Shown here in pieces: positions 6,686 to 12,513 of a stretch of 12,513 bases of DNA (positions are counted from its first letter, which is position 1; every line of letters begins with the position of its first letter). This DNA comes from Lachnospiraceae bacterium (GTDB lineage Bacteria; Bacillota_A; Clostridia; Lachnospirales; Lachnospiraceae), in assembly GCA_017553965.1 (NCBI GenBank), contig JAFZJK010000050.1:1-12513 (forward strand), read 5' to 3'. The position numbers were made by a program, and so were the translations under genes. The notes under the pieces were generated by a model. That model saw only the letters and a program-made list of their open reading frames with translations. It did no database searches and had not been told where the DNA came from.

Positions 6686-6715
6686 AAGCGCTGTGGTTTT
6701 CCACAGCGCTTTTTT
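6686..6715 (+). terminator. Rho-independent terminator of pilT
   Basis: A perfect 11-bp stem (AAGCGCTGTGG, with a TTTT loop) is followed by a run of T to 6715. On the minus strand the stem is followed by TTAATTTT, so it may also stop transcription coming from the convergent patatin gene. Confidence 0.92.
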
Positions 6716-6800
6716 AAGATTCTTCGCTTCGCTCAGAATGACATATTTTTCACTTTTCCGGTCTGGTATTTTGTCATCCTGAGCGAATGCGAAGGATCTT
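6715..6800. repeat. Inverted pair of dispersed REP-like repeats
   Basis: The left arm (6715-6743, beginning TAAGATTCTTCGC) and right arm (6772-6800, ending GAAGGATCTT) are imperfect inverse copies differing at three positions, separated by a 28-nt A/T-rich loop. The left arm is identical to the copy at 7712-7740. The core, GTCATTCTGAGCGAAGCGAAGAATCT in its best-known form, is a widespread intergenic repeat in many bacteria. It lies between the pilT terminator and the end of the patatin gene. Confidence 0.8.
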
Positions 6801-6804
6801 TCTC

Positions 6805-7674
6805 TTACAGTTTACATTTTTTAAGAAATTCTTTCAGCTCATCCAGTCTCTCAGTCATCACTTTGCGGCCGATGTTGTATACTCTCTTTAATTCTTCAGG
6901 GTCTCTTATGATACCACTTATATTAAGAGCCTCCGGCGGCCTGATCACAAATGCGTTTCCTGCCGCTTCCTGGCGTGATACATAGAGCGTTTCGGCATTA
7001 TACTTCACATGTCTGTCTGCCATTGCCCCTACCAGATTCGGATACTTTCTGTATTTAAGTTTTATAAGCTTCATATGCTTATTCTTTTCTTTTACAAATC
7101 CGAGCGGTTGGGTAAGGATAACAACGTTTTTAATGTATCCCATTTTTTCAAAGCCTCTTAACGGTATTGAATCTGCTATACCGCCGTCTAAGAGCTTTGT
7201 CCCGTCCACTTCCACTATCTTTGATACCAAAGGCATTGATGCAGATGCACGTATTAATTCTATATCCTCAGCATCCCCTGATTCAAGCTTATAATACACT
7301 TCACAGCCCTTTTCAATATCTGTAGCTACAATATAGAACTCCATAGGGTTTTCAGAAAAGGTTTTGGTATCGAATACATCCAGTTCGTTCGGAAGCTTCT
7401 TATAGCAGAATTCATTACTGAAAAGATTGCCTTCTTTTAAGAAATTTCTGAAACTGCAGTATCTTTTATCCTTGCAGTACTTAACATTGTATCTTAATGC
7501 CCTGCCTATCTGCTTGGACTTGTAATTGCAGCCGAATGTGGCTCCCGCAGACACACCGATCGCACCGTCGTATTCTATTCCGTTTTCCATCATTACATCC
7601 GTTACTCCGGCTGTAAACATGCCGCGCATAGAACCGCCTTCCATAACAAGGCCGATTTTCGTTTTATTTGCCAT
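6805..7674 (-). CDS. Patatin-like phospholipase (YjjU type)
   Basis: 289-residue predicted lipid acyl hydrolase of the patatin family, using a Ser-Asp dyad on phospholipids or neutral lipids. The oxyanion-hole stretch MEGGSMRGMF is at 11-20. The nucleophile elbow GVSAG (40-44) carries S42, and the catalytic Asp is D163 in LLDGGIADSIP. The C-terminal third (YVSRQEAAGNAFVIRPPEAL and a helical tail) fits the bacterial YjjU-like group with a DUF6363-type end. No signal peptide or transmembrane helix is visible, so it is probably cytosolic. The ATG at 7674 is preceded by an imperfect GAGGATGGG, and I find no clear promoter. Repeats flank the gene on both sides, and it converges with pilT. There is no nucleotide cyclase or other defence gene nearby, so I take it as a metabolic or membrane-lipid enzyme of unknown substrate. 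Confidence 0.92.
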   Translation of the reverse strand: MANKTKIGLVMEGGSMRGMFTAGVTDVMMENGIEYDGAIGVSAGATFGCNYKSKQIGRALRYNVKYCKDKRYCSFRNFLKEGNLFSNEFCYKKLPNELDVFDTKTFSENPMEFYIVATDIEKGCEVYYKLESGDAEDIELIRASASMPLVSKIVEVDGTKLLDGGIADSIPLRGFEKMGYIKNVVILTQPLGFVKEKNKHMKLIKLKYRKYPNLVGAMADRHVKYNAETLYVSRQEAAGNAFVIRPPEALNISGIIRDPEELKRVYNIGRKVMTERLDELKEFLKKCKL

Positions 7675-7711
7675 ATTATTTTCCCATCCTCTTTTTATCC
7701 TGAACAGGCTA

Positions 7712-7740
7712 TAAGATTCTTCGCTTCGCTCAGAATGACA
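7712..7740. repeat. Second copy of the 29-bp dispersed repeat
   Basis: Identical over 29 bp to 6715-6743 and in the same orientation. The two copies therefore form a perfect direct repeat around the patatin gene and the rest of the 6715-6800 element. It lies about 40 bp upstream of the patatin start codon. Confidence 0.85.
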
Positions 7741-7747
7741 ATCTATG

Positions 7748-7774
7748 TGACAACTGGGACTGTCCCCATTGTCA
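7748..7774. repeat. 27-nt palindromic repeat (TGACAA...TTGTCA)
   Basis: TGACAACTGGGAC and GTCCCCATTGTCA pair at 11 of 13 positions around a single T. Palindromes with the same GGGACTGTCCC core are common as dispersed intergenic elements in Clostridia, as I recall. It touches the T-tract of the rplS terminator. Confidence 0.65.
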
Positions 7775-7805
7775 AAAAATAAGCGCGGATGTCATGCACC
7801 CGCGC
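7774..7805 (-). terminator. Rho-independent terminator of rplS
   Basis: On the minus strand GCGCGGGTG pairs with CATCCGCGC (one G-T pair) around a 5-nt loop (7805-7783), followed by TTATTTTTT. It lies 28 nt after the rplS stop codon. Confidence 0.85.
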
Positions 7806-7832
7806 CTATACATTAGCGTAACCGGTATAAGA

Positions 7833-8180
7833 TTAACGGATAACTTCCTTAACCTTAGCAGCCTTACCTGTTCTCTGGCGAAGGTAGTTAAGCTTTGCAC
7901 GTCTTACCTTACCATGTCTAACAACCTCGATCTTTACAACAATGGGTGAATGTAAAGGCCAGGTCTTCTCTACGCCTACGCCGTTAGAAATTTTCCTGAC
8001 AGTGAAGTTTTCTCTTGCACCGCCGTTCTGTCTCTTGGTTACTACGCCCTCGAAGATCTGCTGTCTTTCGCGGTTACCTTCTTTAACGAGTGCATGTACC
8101 TTAACGGTGTCGCCAACTCTGAATTCGGTGATTTCGCTTTTAAGCTGAGCAGCTTCAATGTTTTTGATAATATCGTTCAT
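7833..8180 (-). CDS. rplS: Ribosomal protein L19
   Basis: 115-residue L19, a 50S protein at the interface with 30S. Recognised from [28 protein letters not shown] near residues 20-47, then [35 protein letters not shown], which is nearly invariant across bacteria. The length is normal. AGGAGG lies 6 nt before the ATG. The gene has a promoter and a leader of about 105 nt that can fold, and it ends with its own terminator. It can therefore be expressed apart from the trmD group upstream, although no terminator separates them. Confidence 0.98.
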   Translation of the reverse strand: MNDIIKNIEAAQLKSEITEFRVGDTVKVHALVKEGNRERQQIFEGVVTKRQNGGARENFTVRKISNGVGVEKTWPLHSPIVVKIEVVRHGKVRRAKLNYLRQRTGKAAKVKEVIR

Positions 8181-8285
8181 TTTGAACCTCCTGATATTTT
8201 GATGTTCTTACTACTTCGTGCAAAAAAGATTTTCATCTCACCCATTGATTTCAAACTTAGTACAGCGGAACACCAATTATTCACA
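8181..8285 (-). promoter_or_regulatory. Foldable 5' leader of rplS (candidate L19-type autoregulatory element)
   Basis: The predicted transcript start near 8286 gives a leader of about 105 nt, long for a gene with so simple a promoter. TTGGTGTTC (8276-8268) can pair with GAACATCAA (8207-8199), a 9-bp helix with one G-U pair. The helix closes a loop of about 60 nt and ends 8 nt before the AGGAGG site. Inside is AGAT-GAAA-ATCT followed by TTTTT. Many ribosomal protein mRNAs carry such leaders, and an L19 leader is described in low-GC Gram-positives. I cannot align this one to it from memory. Confidence 0.4.
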
Positions 8286-8292
8286 AGTAATA

Positions 8293-8321
8293 CTTATACC
8301 ATACGATTCAAAATAATGCAA
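8293..8321 (-). promoter_or_regulatory. Promoter of rplS
   Basis: TTGCAT (8321-8316) and TATAAG (8298-8293) are separated by 17 nt, with TGG directly before the -10 (extended -10). It lies 32 bp after the end of the upstream secreted-protein gene. Confidence 0.75.
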
Positions 8322-8352
8322 GTAGTTTTTTCTGGTTTTTTAATCTGTCATA

Positions 8353-9039
8353 TCAACCCGCATCCGGAAGAGTCAGTTCTGCTGTTTTTTCTATAGTCAT
8401 CCCGGTTATTACATATCCGTATGATGAAGCCTTGTTCTTTTCTACATTATATGTAACTCTGAAATTAGACTTTTTTCCTTTGTAATATTCATTTATTCCC
8501 CAATAACCGCAGAAGACATCTTTGATCACGTCATACCCTTTATCAGTCTTTTTATATGTCATTTTAACGGTTACATAATCTGTTTCGGTTTCGCCTTCCC
8601 ATATATATACTTCAGGATTACCGTCAGCATTCAGATACGCAGTAATAAAACCAATGGCATCTTCGGCGCTTCCTTTGGGCAGGTTCTTATAAGTGACGTT
8701 CTTTCCAAACATTTTTTTAGCCATCTTCTTTATCTTTTTGGAAGATACGCTGTATAATGCTTCAAATCCCCATTCACCAAATTGGGACTCATATTTTAAG
8801 GGACAGTTAAGTGCTGCAGCCTTAGCCATAACAGTTTTATTGAGGGTAACTTCTCTTACTTCGTCCACTTCTATATCATTAAAAACAAGAAGATCGTACT
8901 CAAAACTGCTCATACACTCAACCAGGCTCTTAAGCTTTTTCTTACCGGATGCTGCCTGCACATTTTGAGGTACGGCAAAAGTACATAATATACCGGCAAT
9001 AAGTAACAACGCAAGTACTCTTAAAGTATTCTTTTTCAT
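8353..9039 (-). CDS. Secreted protein of unknown function
   Basis: 228 residues; I do not recognise the family. A clear signal peptide is present: KKNTLR, a hydrophobic core at about 7-22, and a likely cleavage site after VQA (residue 29). The mature protein is about 200 residues, lysine-rich and without further membrane segments. It has two parts: a helical, basic stretch (KKIKKMAKKMFGKNV, 101-115), then alternating beta-like strands (EVYIWEGE, YVTVKMTYKK, FRVTYNVEK, YGYVITGMTIEKT). The two cysteines left after cleavage (42 and 79) and C177 could form a disulfide. I choose ATG 9039 because AAAAGGAG lies 7 nt upstream; the ATG six codons earlier overlaps that site. It sits between trmD and rplS, normally adjacent genes, so it looks like a lineage-specific insertion. 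Function unknown. Confidence 0.85.
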   Translation of the reverse strand: MKKNTLRVLALLLIAGILCTFAVPQNVQAASGKKKLKSLVECMSSFEYDLLVFNDIEVDEVREVTLNKTVMAKAAALNCPLKYESQFGEWGFEALYSVSSKKIKKMAKKMFGKNVTYKNLPKGSAEDAIGFITAYLNADGNPEVYIWEGETETDYVTVKMTYKKTDKGYDVIKDVFCGYWGINEYYKGKKSNFRVTYNVEKNKASSYGYVITGMTIEKTAELTLPDAG

Positions 9040-9132
9040 ATCGTCACTCCTTTTCATCTGTAGTTATATAGAACAAATACCTTCTTCCCGATCCATAATG
9101 ATCCGCTAAAAAACATTTTAATTTATAATGGT

Positions 9133-9924
9133 TTATTTTTCAAGTCCCTGTAAAAACTTTTTATCCTTCTTATCAAGCTCCACCTTTTCGAACAGATCGG
9201 GTCTTCTGTCTTTGGTCCTCATCAGAGACTGCTCACGTCTCCATTGCTTTATATTGGCATGATGTCCTGACAGAAGTACATCCGGCACTCTAATACCCAT
9301 AAATTCTTCGGGTCTGGTATACTGCGGGTATTCCAGTGTATTTCCTTCGAAACTTTCATCCGAAGCCGACTCGTCATTGCTGAGGACTCCGGGCACCAAA
9401 CGTGCCACCGCATCCATTATGCATATAGCTGGAAGCTCTCCGCCGGTGAGGACAAAATCACCTAAAGATATATAGTCATCCGCCTCCAGTTCCAATGCTC
9501 TTTCATCTATACCCTCATAGTGTCCGCAGAGGAATATCAGGTTTTCTTCTTTAGAAAGCTCCTTTGCCACTTCCTGAGTAAAGGGACGTCCGATAGGACT
9601 CAGGTATATGAGACGGGTTCTTTTATGTTCCGCACAATTATCAGTTTCACTAGCATTTACATTATAACCGCTTGAAACACAATCAGGATCAACCAGCTCT
9701 CTTGCGGCCTCACATGCCTTATAGACGGGACCTGCCTGCATTACCATGCCGGCTCCGCCGCCGTAAGGATAGTCATCTACACGGTTATGCTTATTTTCCG
9801 CATAGTCACGGATATCTATAACATCAAGGCTGATGAGTCCTTTTTCCAAAGCTCTTCCCATGATGCTCGTATTCATGATGGTCTCGACCATCTCTTTAAA
9901 CAAAGTAAGTACCACAAAATGCAT
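9133..9924 (-). CDS. trmD: tRNA (guanine-N1-)-methyltransferase TrmD
   Basis: 263-residue SPOUT-class enzyme that methylates N1 of G37, next to the anticodon, using S-adenosylmethionine and preventing frameshifts. The N-terminal MHFVVLTLFKEM, DDYPYGGGAGMVM (50-62), RLIYLSPIGRPFTQEVAKEL (104-123), FLCGHYEGIDERALE (131-145) and the trefoil-knot loop SLGDFVLTGGELPA (153-166) are all present. SFEGNTLEYPQYTRPEE and the C-terminal helical domain follow. The segment at about 80-100 (CVSSGYNVNASETDNCAEH) is a polar insertion ahead of the knot, a place that varies in the family. The ATG has AGGGG 8 nt upstream. It starts 16 bp after rimM, so the two are co-transcribed as usual. Confidence 0.98.
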   Translation of the reverse strand: MHFVVLTLFKEMVETIMNTSIMGRALEKGLISLDVIDIRDYAENKHNRVDDYPYGGGAGMVMQAGPVYKACEAARELVDPDCVSSGYNVNASETDNCAEHKRTRLIYLSPIGRPFTQEVAKELSKEENLIFLCGHYEGIDERALELEADDYISLGDFVLTGGELPAICIMDAVARLVPGVLSNDESASDESFEGNTLEYPQYTRPEEFMGIRVPDVLLSGHHANIKQWRREQSLMRTKDRRPDLFEKVELDKKDKKFLQGLEK

Positions 9925-9940
9925 AATGATTACCCCTTAT

Positions 9941-10459
9941 TTACAGTCCCGGAAGAAGATGTACTTTTATAACCTTTTTCTCTATATCAGTTTCAAGGAT
10001 ACAGTCTTTGATAGCAGGGATAAGTATTTCCTTCCCATCTGTTTTTTCAACTTCATAAACATCATTTGCCGCCGTAGTGATAACATCTTTAAGTACTCCG
10101 AGCTTTTCTCCTGATTCCAAGATGATATCACAGCCTATCAGGTCACAGATGAAATATTCATCCTCTCCTAACGGCACTGCGTCTTTTCTATCTATAAGAA
10201 TATCACAATTCCTTAATTTTTCCATCTCATTTCGGTCATCCATATTTTGAAACTTTAAGATGACCATATTTTTAAAGAACTTAACACCCGCAATTTCACG
10301 CTCAAGCAGTTCTTTTTTAGTATCTATATATACGGTTTTTAAATCCAAAAACCTTTTTGCATCATCGGTTGTGGGGAATACATTTACCTCACCGTGTACT
10401 CCGTGTGGTGAAGTTATAACTCCCACTCTAAGCATGTCATTAAGATTTTCTCCTGCCAT
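9941..10459 (-). CDS. rimM: 16S rRNA processing protein RimM
   Basis: 172-residue RimM, which binds S19 and assists maturation of the 30S head. The N-terminal RimM domain shows LRVGVITSPHGVHGEVNVFPTTDD, including the conserved HGxxGE. The PRC-barrel part starts near EYFICDLIGCDIILESGEKLG and runs to the end (DVYEVE, ILIPAIKDCILETD, KVIKVHLLPGL). The length matches Bacillus RimM. ATG 10459 is chosen because AAAGGA lies 6 nt upstream; the frame also opens at ATG 10480 with a poorer site. It follows a 201-bp hairpin-rich spacer after khpA, although these genes are often close together. Confidence 0.96.
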   Translation of the reverse strand: MAGENLNDMLRVGVITSPHGVHGEVNVFPTTDDAKRFLDLKTVYIDTKKELLEREIAGVKFFKNMVILKFQNMDDRNEMEKLRNCDILIDRKDAVPLGEDEYFICDLIGCDIILESGEKLGVLKDVITTAANDVYEVEKTDGKEILIPAIKDCILETDIEKKVIKVHLLPGL

Positions 10460-10501
10460 GGATATTCCTTTCACAAACATTCTTTACTATCCACCTCATC
10501 A

Positions 10502-10676
10502 GTCTGCTTACGCAGACAGCTTGTCTTCGCCAGACGGGCATCCCTCGCCGGGACGGCATCAAGCCACTACGTGGCTCGATCTGTCGCACCACTACGTGGA
10601 TGCAATCTGTCCCCTCAAGGGGAAGCCATTTCAAGGCAGACAACTAACAATAATCCCCCCTGCATGCAGGGGGGAT
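10502..10676. repeat. Array of seven short hairpins between khpA and rimM
   Basis: Seven inverted repeats follow one another: GTCTGC-TTAC-GCAGAC (10502-10517), GTCT-TCGCC-AGAC (10523-10535), TCCC-TCGCC-GGGA (10541-10553), AGCCAC-TAC-GTGGCT (10562-10576), CCAC-TAC-GTGG (10589-10599), TCCCC-TCAA-GGGGA (10610-10623), and a perfect 24-bp palindrome with half-site ATCCCCCCTGCA (10653-10676). The loops repeat (TCGCC twice, TAC twice). G+C content is clearly above that of the flanking genes. It begins a few bases after the khpA stop and fills the spacer. Reading frames through it show no protein-like sequence. It resembles a mosaic of dispersed intergenic repeats. Confidence 0.75.
10653..10676 (-). 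terminator. Possible weak terminator or attenuator after khpA
   Basis: The perfect 24-bp palindrome lies 5 bp after the khpA stop and is followed on the minus strand by TATTGTTAGTT, which is T-rich but not a T-run. It may stabilise the 3' end of the rpsP-khpA message or partly terminate it. Confidence 0.35.
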
Positions 10677-10681
10677 CGGGA

Positions 10682-10912
10682 TCAGACAATATCTACTACA
10701 ACTTTTCGGTCATCCTTTGCGGCAGCGGCAGCACGTACCACTGTACGTATGGATTTCGCGATACGTCCCTGCTTTCCAATGACCTTTCCCATATCTTCAG
10801 GTGCAACCTTAAGCTCTACCGTGATCTGTTCATCAGTCTCGGTCTCGGTCACTTCTACCTGGTCAGGATGATCAACAAGTGATGTAGCTATGATTCGAAC
10901 TAATTCCTTCAT
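10682..10912 (-). CDS. khpA: KH-domain RNA-binding protein KhpA (YlqC)
   Basis: 76-residue single KH domain protein, a global RNA-binding partner of KhpB/Jag in Firmicutes, linked to cell division and cell-wall synthesis control. The sequence is nearly all KH domain: MKELVRIIATSLVDHPDQV, a beta strand ITVELKVAPED, the GxxG loop in GKVIGKQGRIAKSIRTVVRAAA (42-63), and VVVDIV at the end. GAGGTGG precedes the ATG. It follows rpsP by 15 bp, the usual rpsP-khpA pair. Confidence 0.96.
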   Translation of the reverse strand: MKELVRIIATSLVDHPDQVEVTETETDEQITVELKVAPEDMGKVIGKQGRIAKSIRTVVRAAAAAKDDRKVVVDIV

Positions 10913-10927
10913 TGCTTACCACCTCAC

Positions 10928-11173
10928 TTATTTTACGATGCCGGCTTTTTTGAAAAGCTTACCAACGATATCGGTAGGCTGTGCGCCATTGCTTAACCAC
11001 TGCTTAGCTGCTTCCTCATCGATCTTGAAAGCTGCAGGCTCCTGGTTGGGATCATATGTTCCAAGCTCAGCTATGAACTTACCATCTCTGGGTGATCTTT
11101 CATCTGCAACGATTACACGGTAAAAAGGTGTCTTCTTAGCACCCATTCTTCTTAATCTGATCTTTACTGCCAT
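10928..11173 (-). CDS. rpsP: Ribosomal protein S16
   Basis: 81-residue S16, an early-binding 30S assembly protein. [42 protein letters not shown] is near-universal, and the C-terminal [24 protein letters not shown] is typical. AGGAGGTG lies 8-10 nt before the ATG. It lies 101 bp after ffh with a promoter in the gap, and leads into khpA. Confidence 0.98.
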   Translation of the reverse strand: MAVKIRLRRMGAKKTPFYRVIVADERSPRDGKFIAELGTYDPNQEPAAFKIDEEAAKQWLSNGAQPTDIVGKLFKKAGIVK

Positions 11174-11203
11174 TTTATATTCACCTCCTATTTTATTTTT
11201 CTA

Positions 11204-11212
11204 TTTATACCA
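11204..11212 (-). promoter_or_regulatory. Extended -10 promoter of rpsP
   Basis: TGGTATAAA at 11212-11204 is an extended -10 element about 30 nt before the rpsP ATG. No good -35 lies 16-18 nt upstream. Since I see no terminator after ffh, rpsP may also be transcribed from further up. Confidence 0.5.
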
Positions 11213-11274
11213 AACGAAATCCATTGTTATGATATCCTGTATTTAAGGACTTATGCACCGGATCCCGAACAGCA

Positions 11275-12513
11275 CTAAAACATTTTGTTCTTACCGAAGA
11301 AAGGCATCTTGAAACCTTTCTTTCCGGGCTTCATGGCACCCGAGAACTGCTTCATGACCTTCTTGGTCTCGTTAAACTGCTTGATAAATCTGTTGACATC
11401 GGCTATGTCAACACCGCTTCCCTTTGCTATCCTGTTTTTCCGTGAAGGATTAAGCAGATCGGGATTGGCACGTTCCGCCTTTGTCATGGAACCGATGATG
11501 GTCTCAGCCTGCTTTAAAGCAGCTTCTCCGCCACTCATATCAGCATCCTTGACATTTCCCATATTCATTCCCATGCCGGGAAGCATCTCAAGTATCTTAC
11601 CTAAACCGCCCATCTTTTTCATAGATGCTATCTGGTCTAAGTAATCATTAAAATCAAACTCGGCTTTTCTGAGCTTCTTTTCGAGTTCCTTGGTCTTCTG
11701 CTCATCGAACTCAGCTTCCGCTTTATCGATAAGAGTCAGGATATCGCCCATGCCGAGTATACGTGACGCCATTCTGTCCGGATAAAACTGCTCAACATCC
11801 GTGAGCTTTTCACCGGTACCTATGTAAAGAATGGGCTTTCCCGTAACATGCTTGATTGAAAGAGCAGCTCCGCCTCTTGTATCGCCGTCAAGCTTGGTAA
11901 GGATAACACCTGTTATCTCAAGCTTGGAATTAAAGGTCTCGGCTACATTTACCGCATCCTGACCGGTCATGGCGTCAACGGTGAGCACCGTATGATCGAT
12001 GTTAACCTCTTCCTTAACTCTGATCAGCTCTTCCATCATCTCCTCATCTATATGGAGACGACCTGCGGTATCTATGATAACTACGTTTTCGTTATTGCTC
12101 TTTGCATGCTCTAAAGCAGCTTTTACGATGTTAACAGGCGCATGGCTTGTACCCATCTCGAAGAAGTCAACGCCAACCTTGCCCGCATTGATCCTTAACT
12201 GATCTATAGCTGCAGGTCTGTAAATATCACAGGCTACAAGTAAAGGCTTTCTGCCCTTAGACTTAAACTTACCTGCAAGCTTGGCTGCCATAGTGGTCTT
12301 ACCTGCACCTTGAAGACCGCACATCATGATCGTGGTGATCTCATTACCGGGCTTAAGCTCGATCTCAGTGGTCTCACTGCCCATCAGTGCAGTAAGCTCT
12401 TCGTTAACTATCTTTATAACCATCTGTCCCGGTGTCAGTGAATTAAGTACATCCTGACCTACGGCACGTTCGGTTACTGTATTTATAAAGCTTTTTACTA
12501 CCTTGAAGCTAAC
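11275..12513 (-). CDS. ffh: Signal recognition particle protein Ffh (partial)
   Basis: 412 residues visible; roughly the first 40 (start of the N domain) are cut off by the right edge. The frame runs open from the edge (VSFKVVKSFINTVTERAVGQDVL), so the ATG at 12423 is internal and not the start. Ffh binds 4.5S/scRNA and signal sequences and, with FtsY, delivers nascent membrane and secreted proteins. The G domain shows GLQGAGKTT (fragment residues 66-74), IIDTAGR, LTKLDGDTRGGAALS and the following GTGEK. The M domain (about the last 150 residues) has the methionine-rich hydrophobic loop (GGLGKILEMLPGMGMNMG) and the RNA-binding SRKNRIAKGSG. The tail ends in KKGFKMPFFGKNKMF. Confidence 0.98.
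   Translation of the reverse strand, partial: VSFKVVKSFINTVTERAVGQDVLNSLTPGQMVIKIVNEELTALMGSETTEIELKPGNEITTIMMCGLQGAGKTTMAAKLAGKFKSKGRKPLLVACDIYRPAAIDQLRINAGKVGVDFFEMGTSHAPVNIVKAALEHAKSNNENVVIIDTAGRLHIDEEMMEELIRVKEEVNIDHTVLTVDAMTGQDAVNVAETFNSKLEITGVILTKLDGDTRGGAALSIKHVTGKPILYIGTGEKLTDVEQFYPDRMASRILGMGDILTLIDKAEAEFDEQKTKELEKKLRKAEFDFNDYLDQIASMKKMGGLGKILEMLPGMGMNMGNVKDADMSGGEAALKQAETIIGSMTKAERANPDLLNPSRKNRIAKGSGVDIADVNRFIKQFNETKKVMKQFSGAMKPGKKGFKMPFFGKNKMF

Noticed and set aside
6805..7674. Patatin as an effector of a CBASS-type anti-phage system (CapV-like)
   Set aside because: No nucleotidyltransferase, ubiquitin-like accessory or other defence gene is adjacent, and the sequence reads as a YjjU-type housekeeping patatin.
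6715..7740. An insertion sequence or composite transposon around patatin
   Set aside because: No transposase is encoded, and the repeats are short intergenic elements of a widespread type, not terminal inverted repeats with target duplications.
9040..9132. A promoter for the secreted-protein gene in the gap after trmD
   Set aside because: There are A/T-rich -10-like strings (TATAAA, TATATA), but none has a -35 at 16-18 nt or a TGn extension, so I could not support one.
10440..10643. A small minus-strand protein inside the hairpin spacer
   Set aside because: The frame is made of the repeat hairpins themselves, has no plausible ribosome binding site and overlaps the start of rimM.
10481..10681. 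A CRISPR array in the khpA-rimM spacer
   Set aside because: The units are unequal hairpins with no constant direct repeat, no regular spacing and no cas genes.
10260..10871. A 203-residue plus-strand protein across rimM, the spacer and khpA
   Set aside because: It runs antisense through two certain genes, its sequence is low-complexity (Ser/Thr-rich), and it has no ribosome binding site.

Overview
The window looks like chromosomal DNA of a Firmicute, most likely a Lachnospiraceae-type anaerobe (Butyrivibrio/Roseburia relatives). This rests on gene order, A+T-rich codon use, strong AGGAGG ribosome binding sites and protein style; no rRNA marker is present. It is gene-dense, and all genes but one (pilT) lie on the minus strand. 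I see no tRNA, rRNA, CRISPR array, transposase or phage gene.

Right part, read leftwards from the right edge: ffh (SRP GTPase, N-terminus cut off), rpsP (S16), khpA (KH-domain RNA-binding protein), rimM (16S maturation factor), trmD (tRNA m1G37 methyltransferase), an unrecognised secreted protein, and rplS (L19). This is the classic Firmicutes translation/SRP cluster, with two departures. A 201-bp spacer packed with hairpins separates khpA from rimM, and the secreted-protein gene sits between trmD and rplS. rplS has its own promoter and a leader that can fold, and it ends in a terminator.

Middle part: a patatin-like phospholipase gene (minus) and pilT, a type IV pilus retraction ATPase (plus), converge on a hairpin-rich 276-bp region holding a strong terminator and dispersed repeats. 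A 29-bp sequence occurs identically on both sides of the patatin gene. These two genes interrupt a gene order in which rplS is usually followed by lepB or ylqF.

Left part: a divergent consensus promoter between pilT and lepB starts a minus-strand operon. Its order is lepB (signal peptidase I), xseA and xseB (exonuclease VII), ylqF/rbgA (50S-assembly GTPase), rnhB (RNase HII), a small FlhB C-domain protein, yraN (nuclease-fold protein) and pgeF (laccase-domain enzyme, cut by the left edge). It links protein export, ribosome assembly and DNA/RNA processing.

Most of the window is ordinary housekeeping DNA, and I do not see a convincing new multi-gene system. The points most worth a second look are: XseA with an N-terminal DUF5710-like domain and a changed active-site motif; a signal peptidase whose catalytic-lysine position reads Arg and whose usual partner Ser reads Cys; a probable ATA start codon for pgeF; the hairpin array between khpA and rimM; and the foldable rplS leader. 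Several starts were moved from the longest reading frame to where a Shine-Dalgarno sequence points (yraN TTG, lepB GTG, ylqF ATG, rimM ATG, secreted protein ATG).
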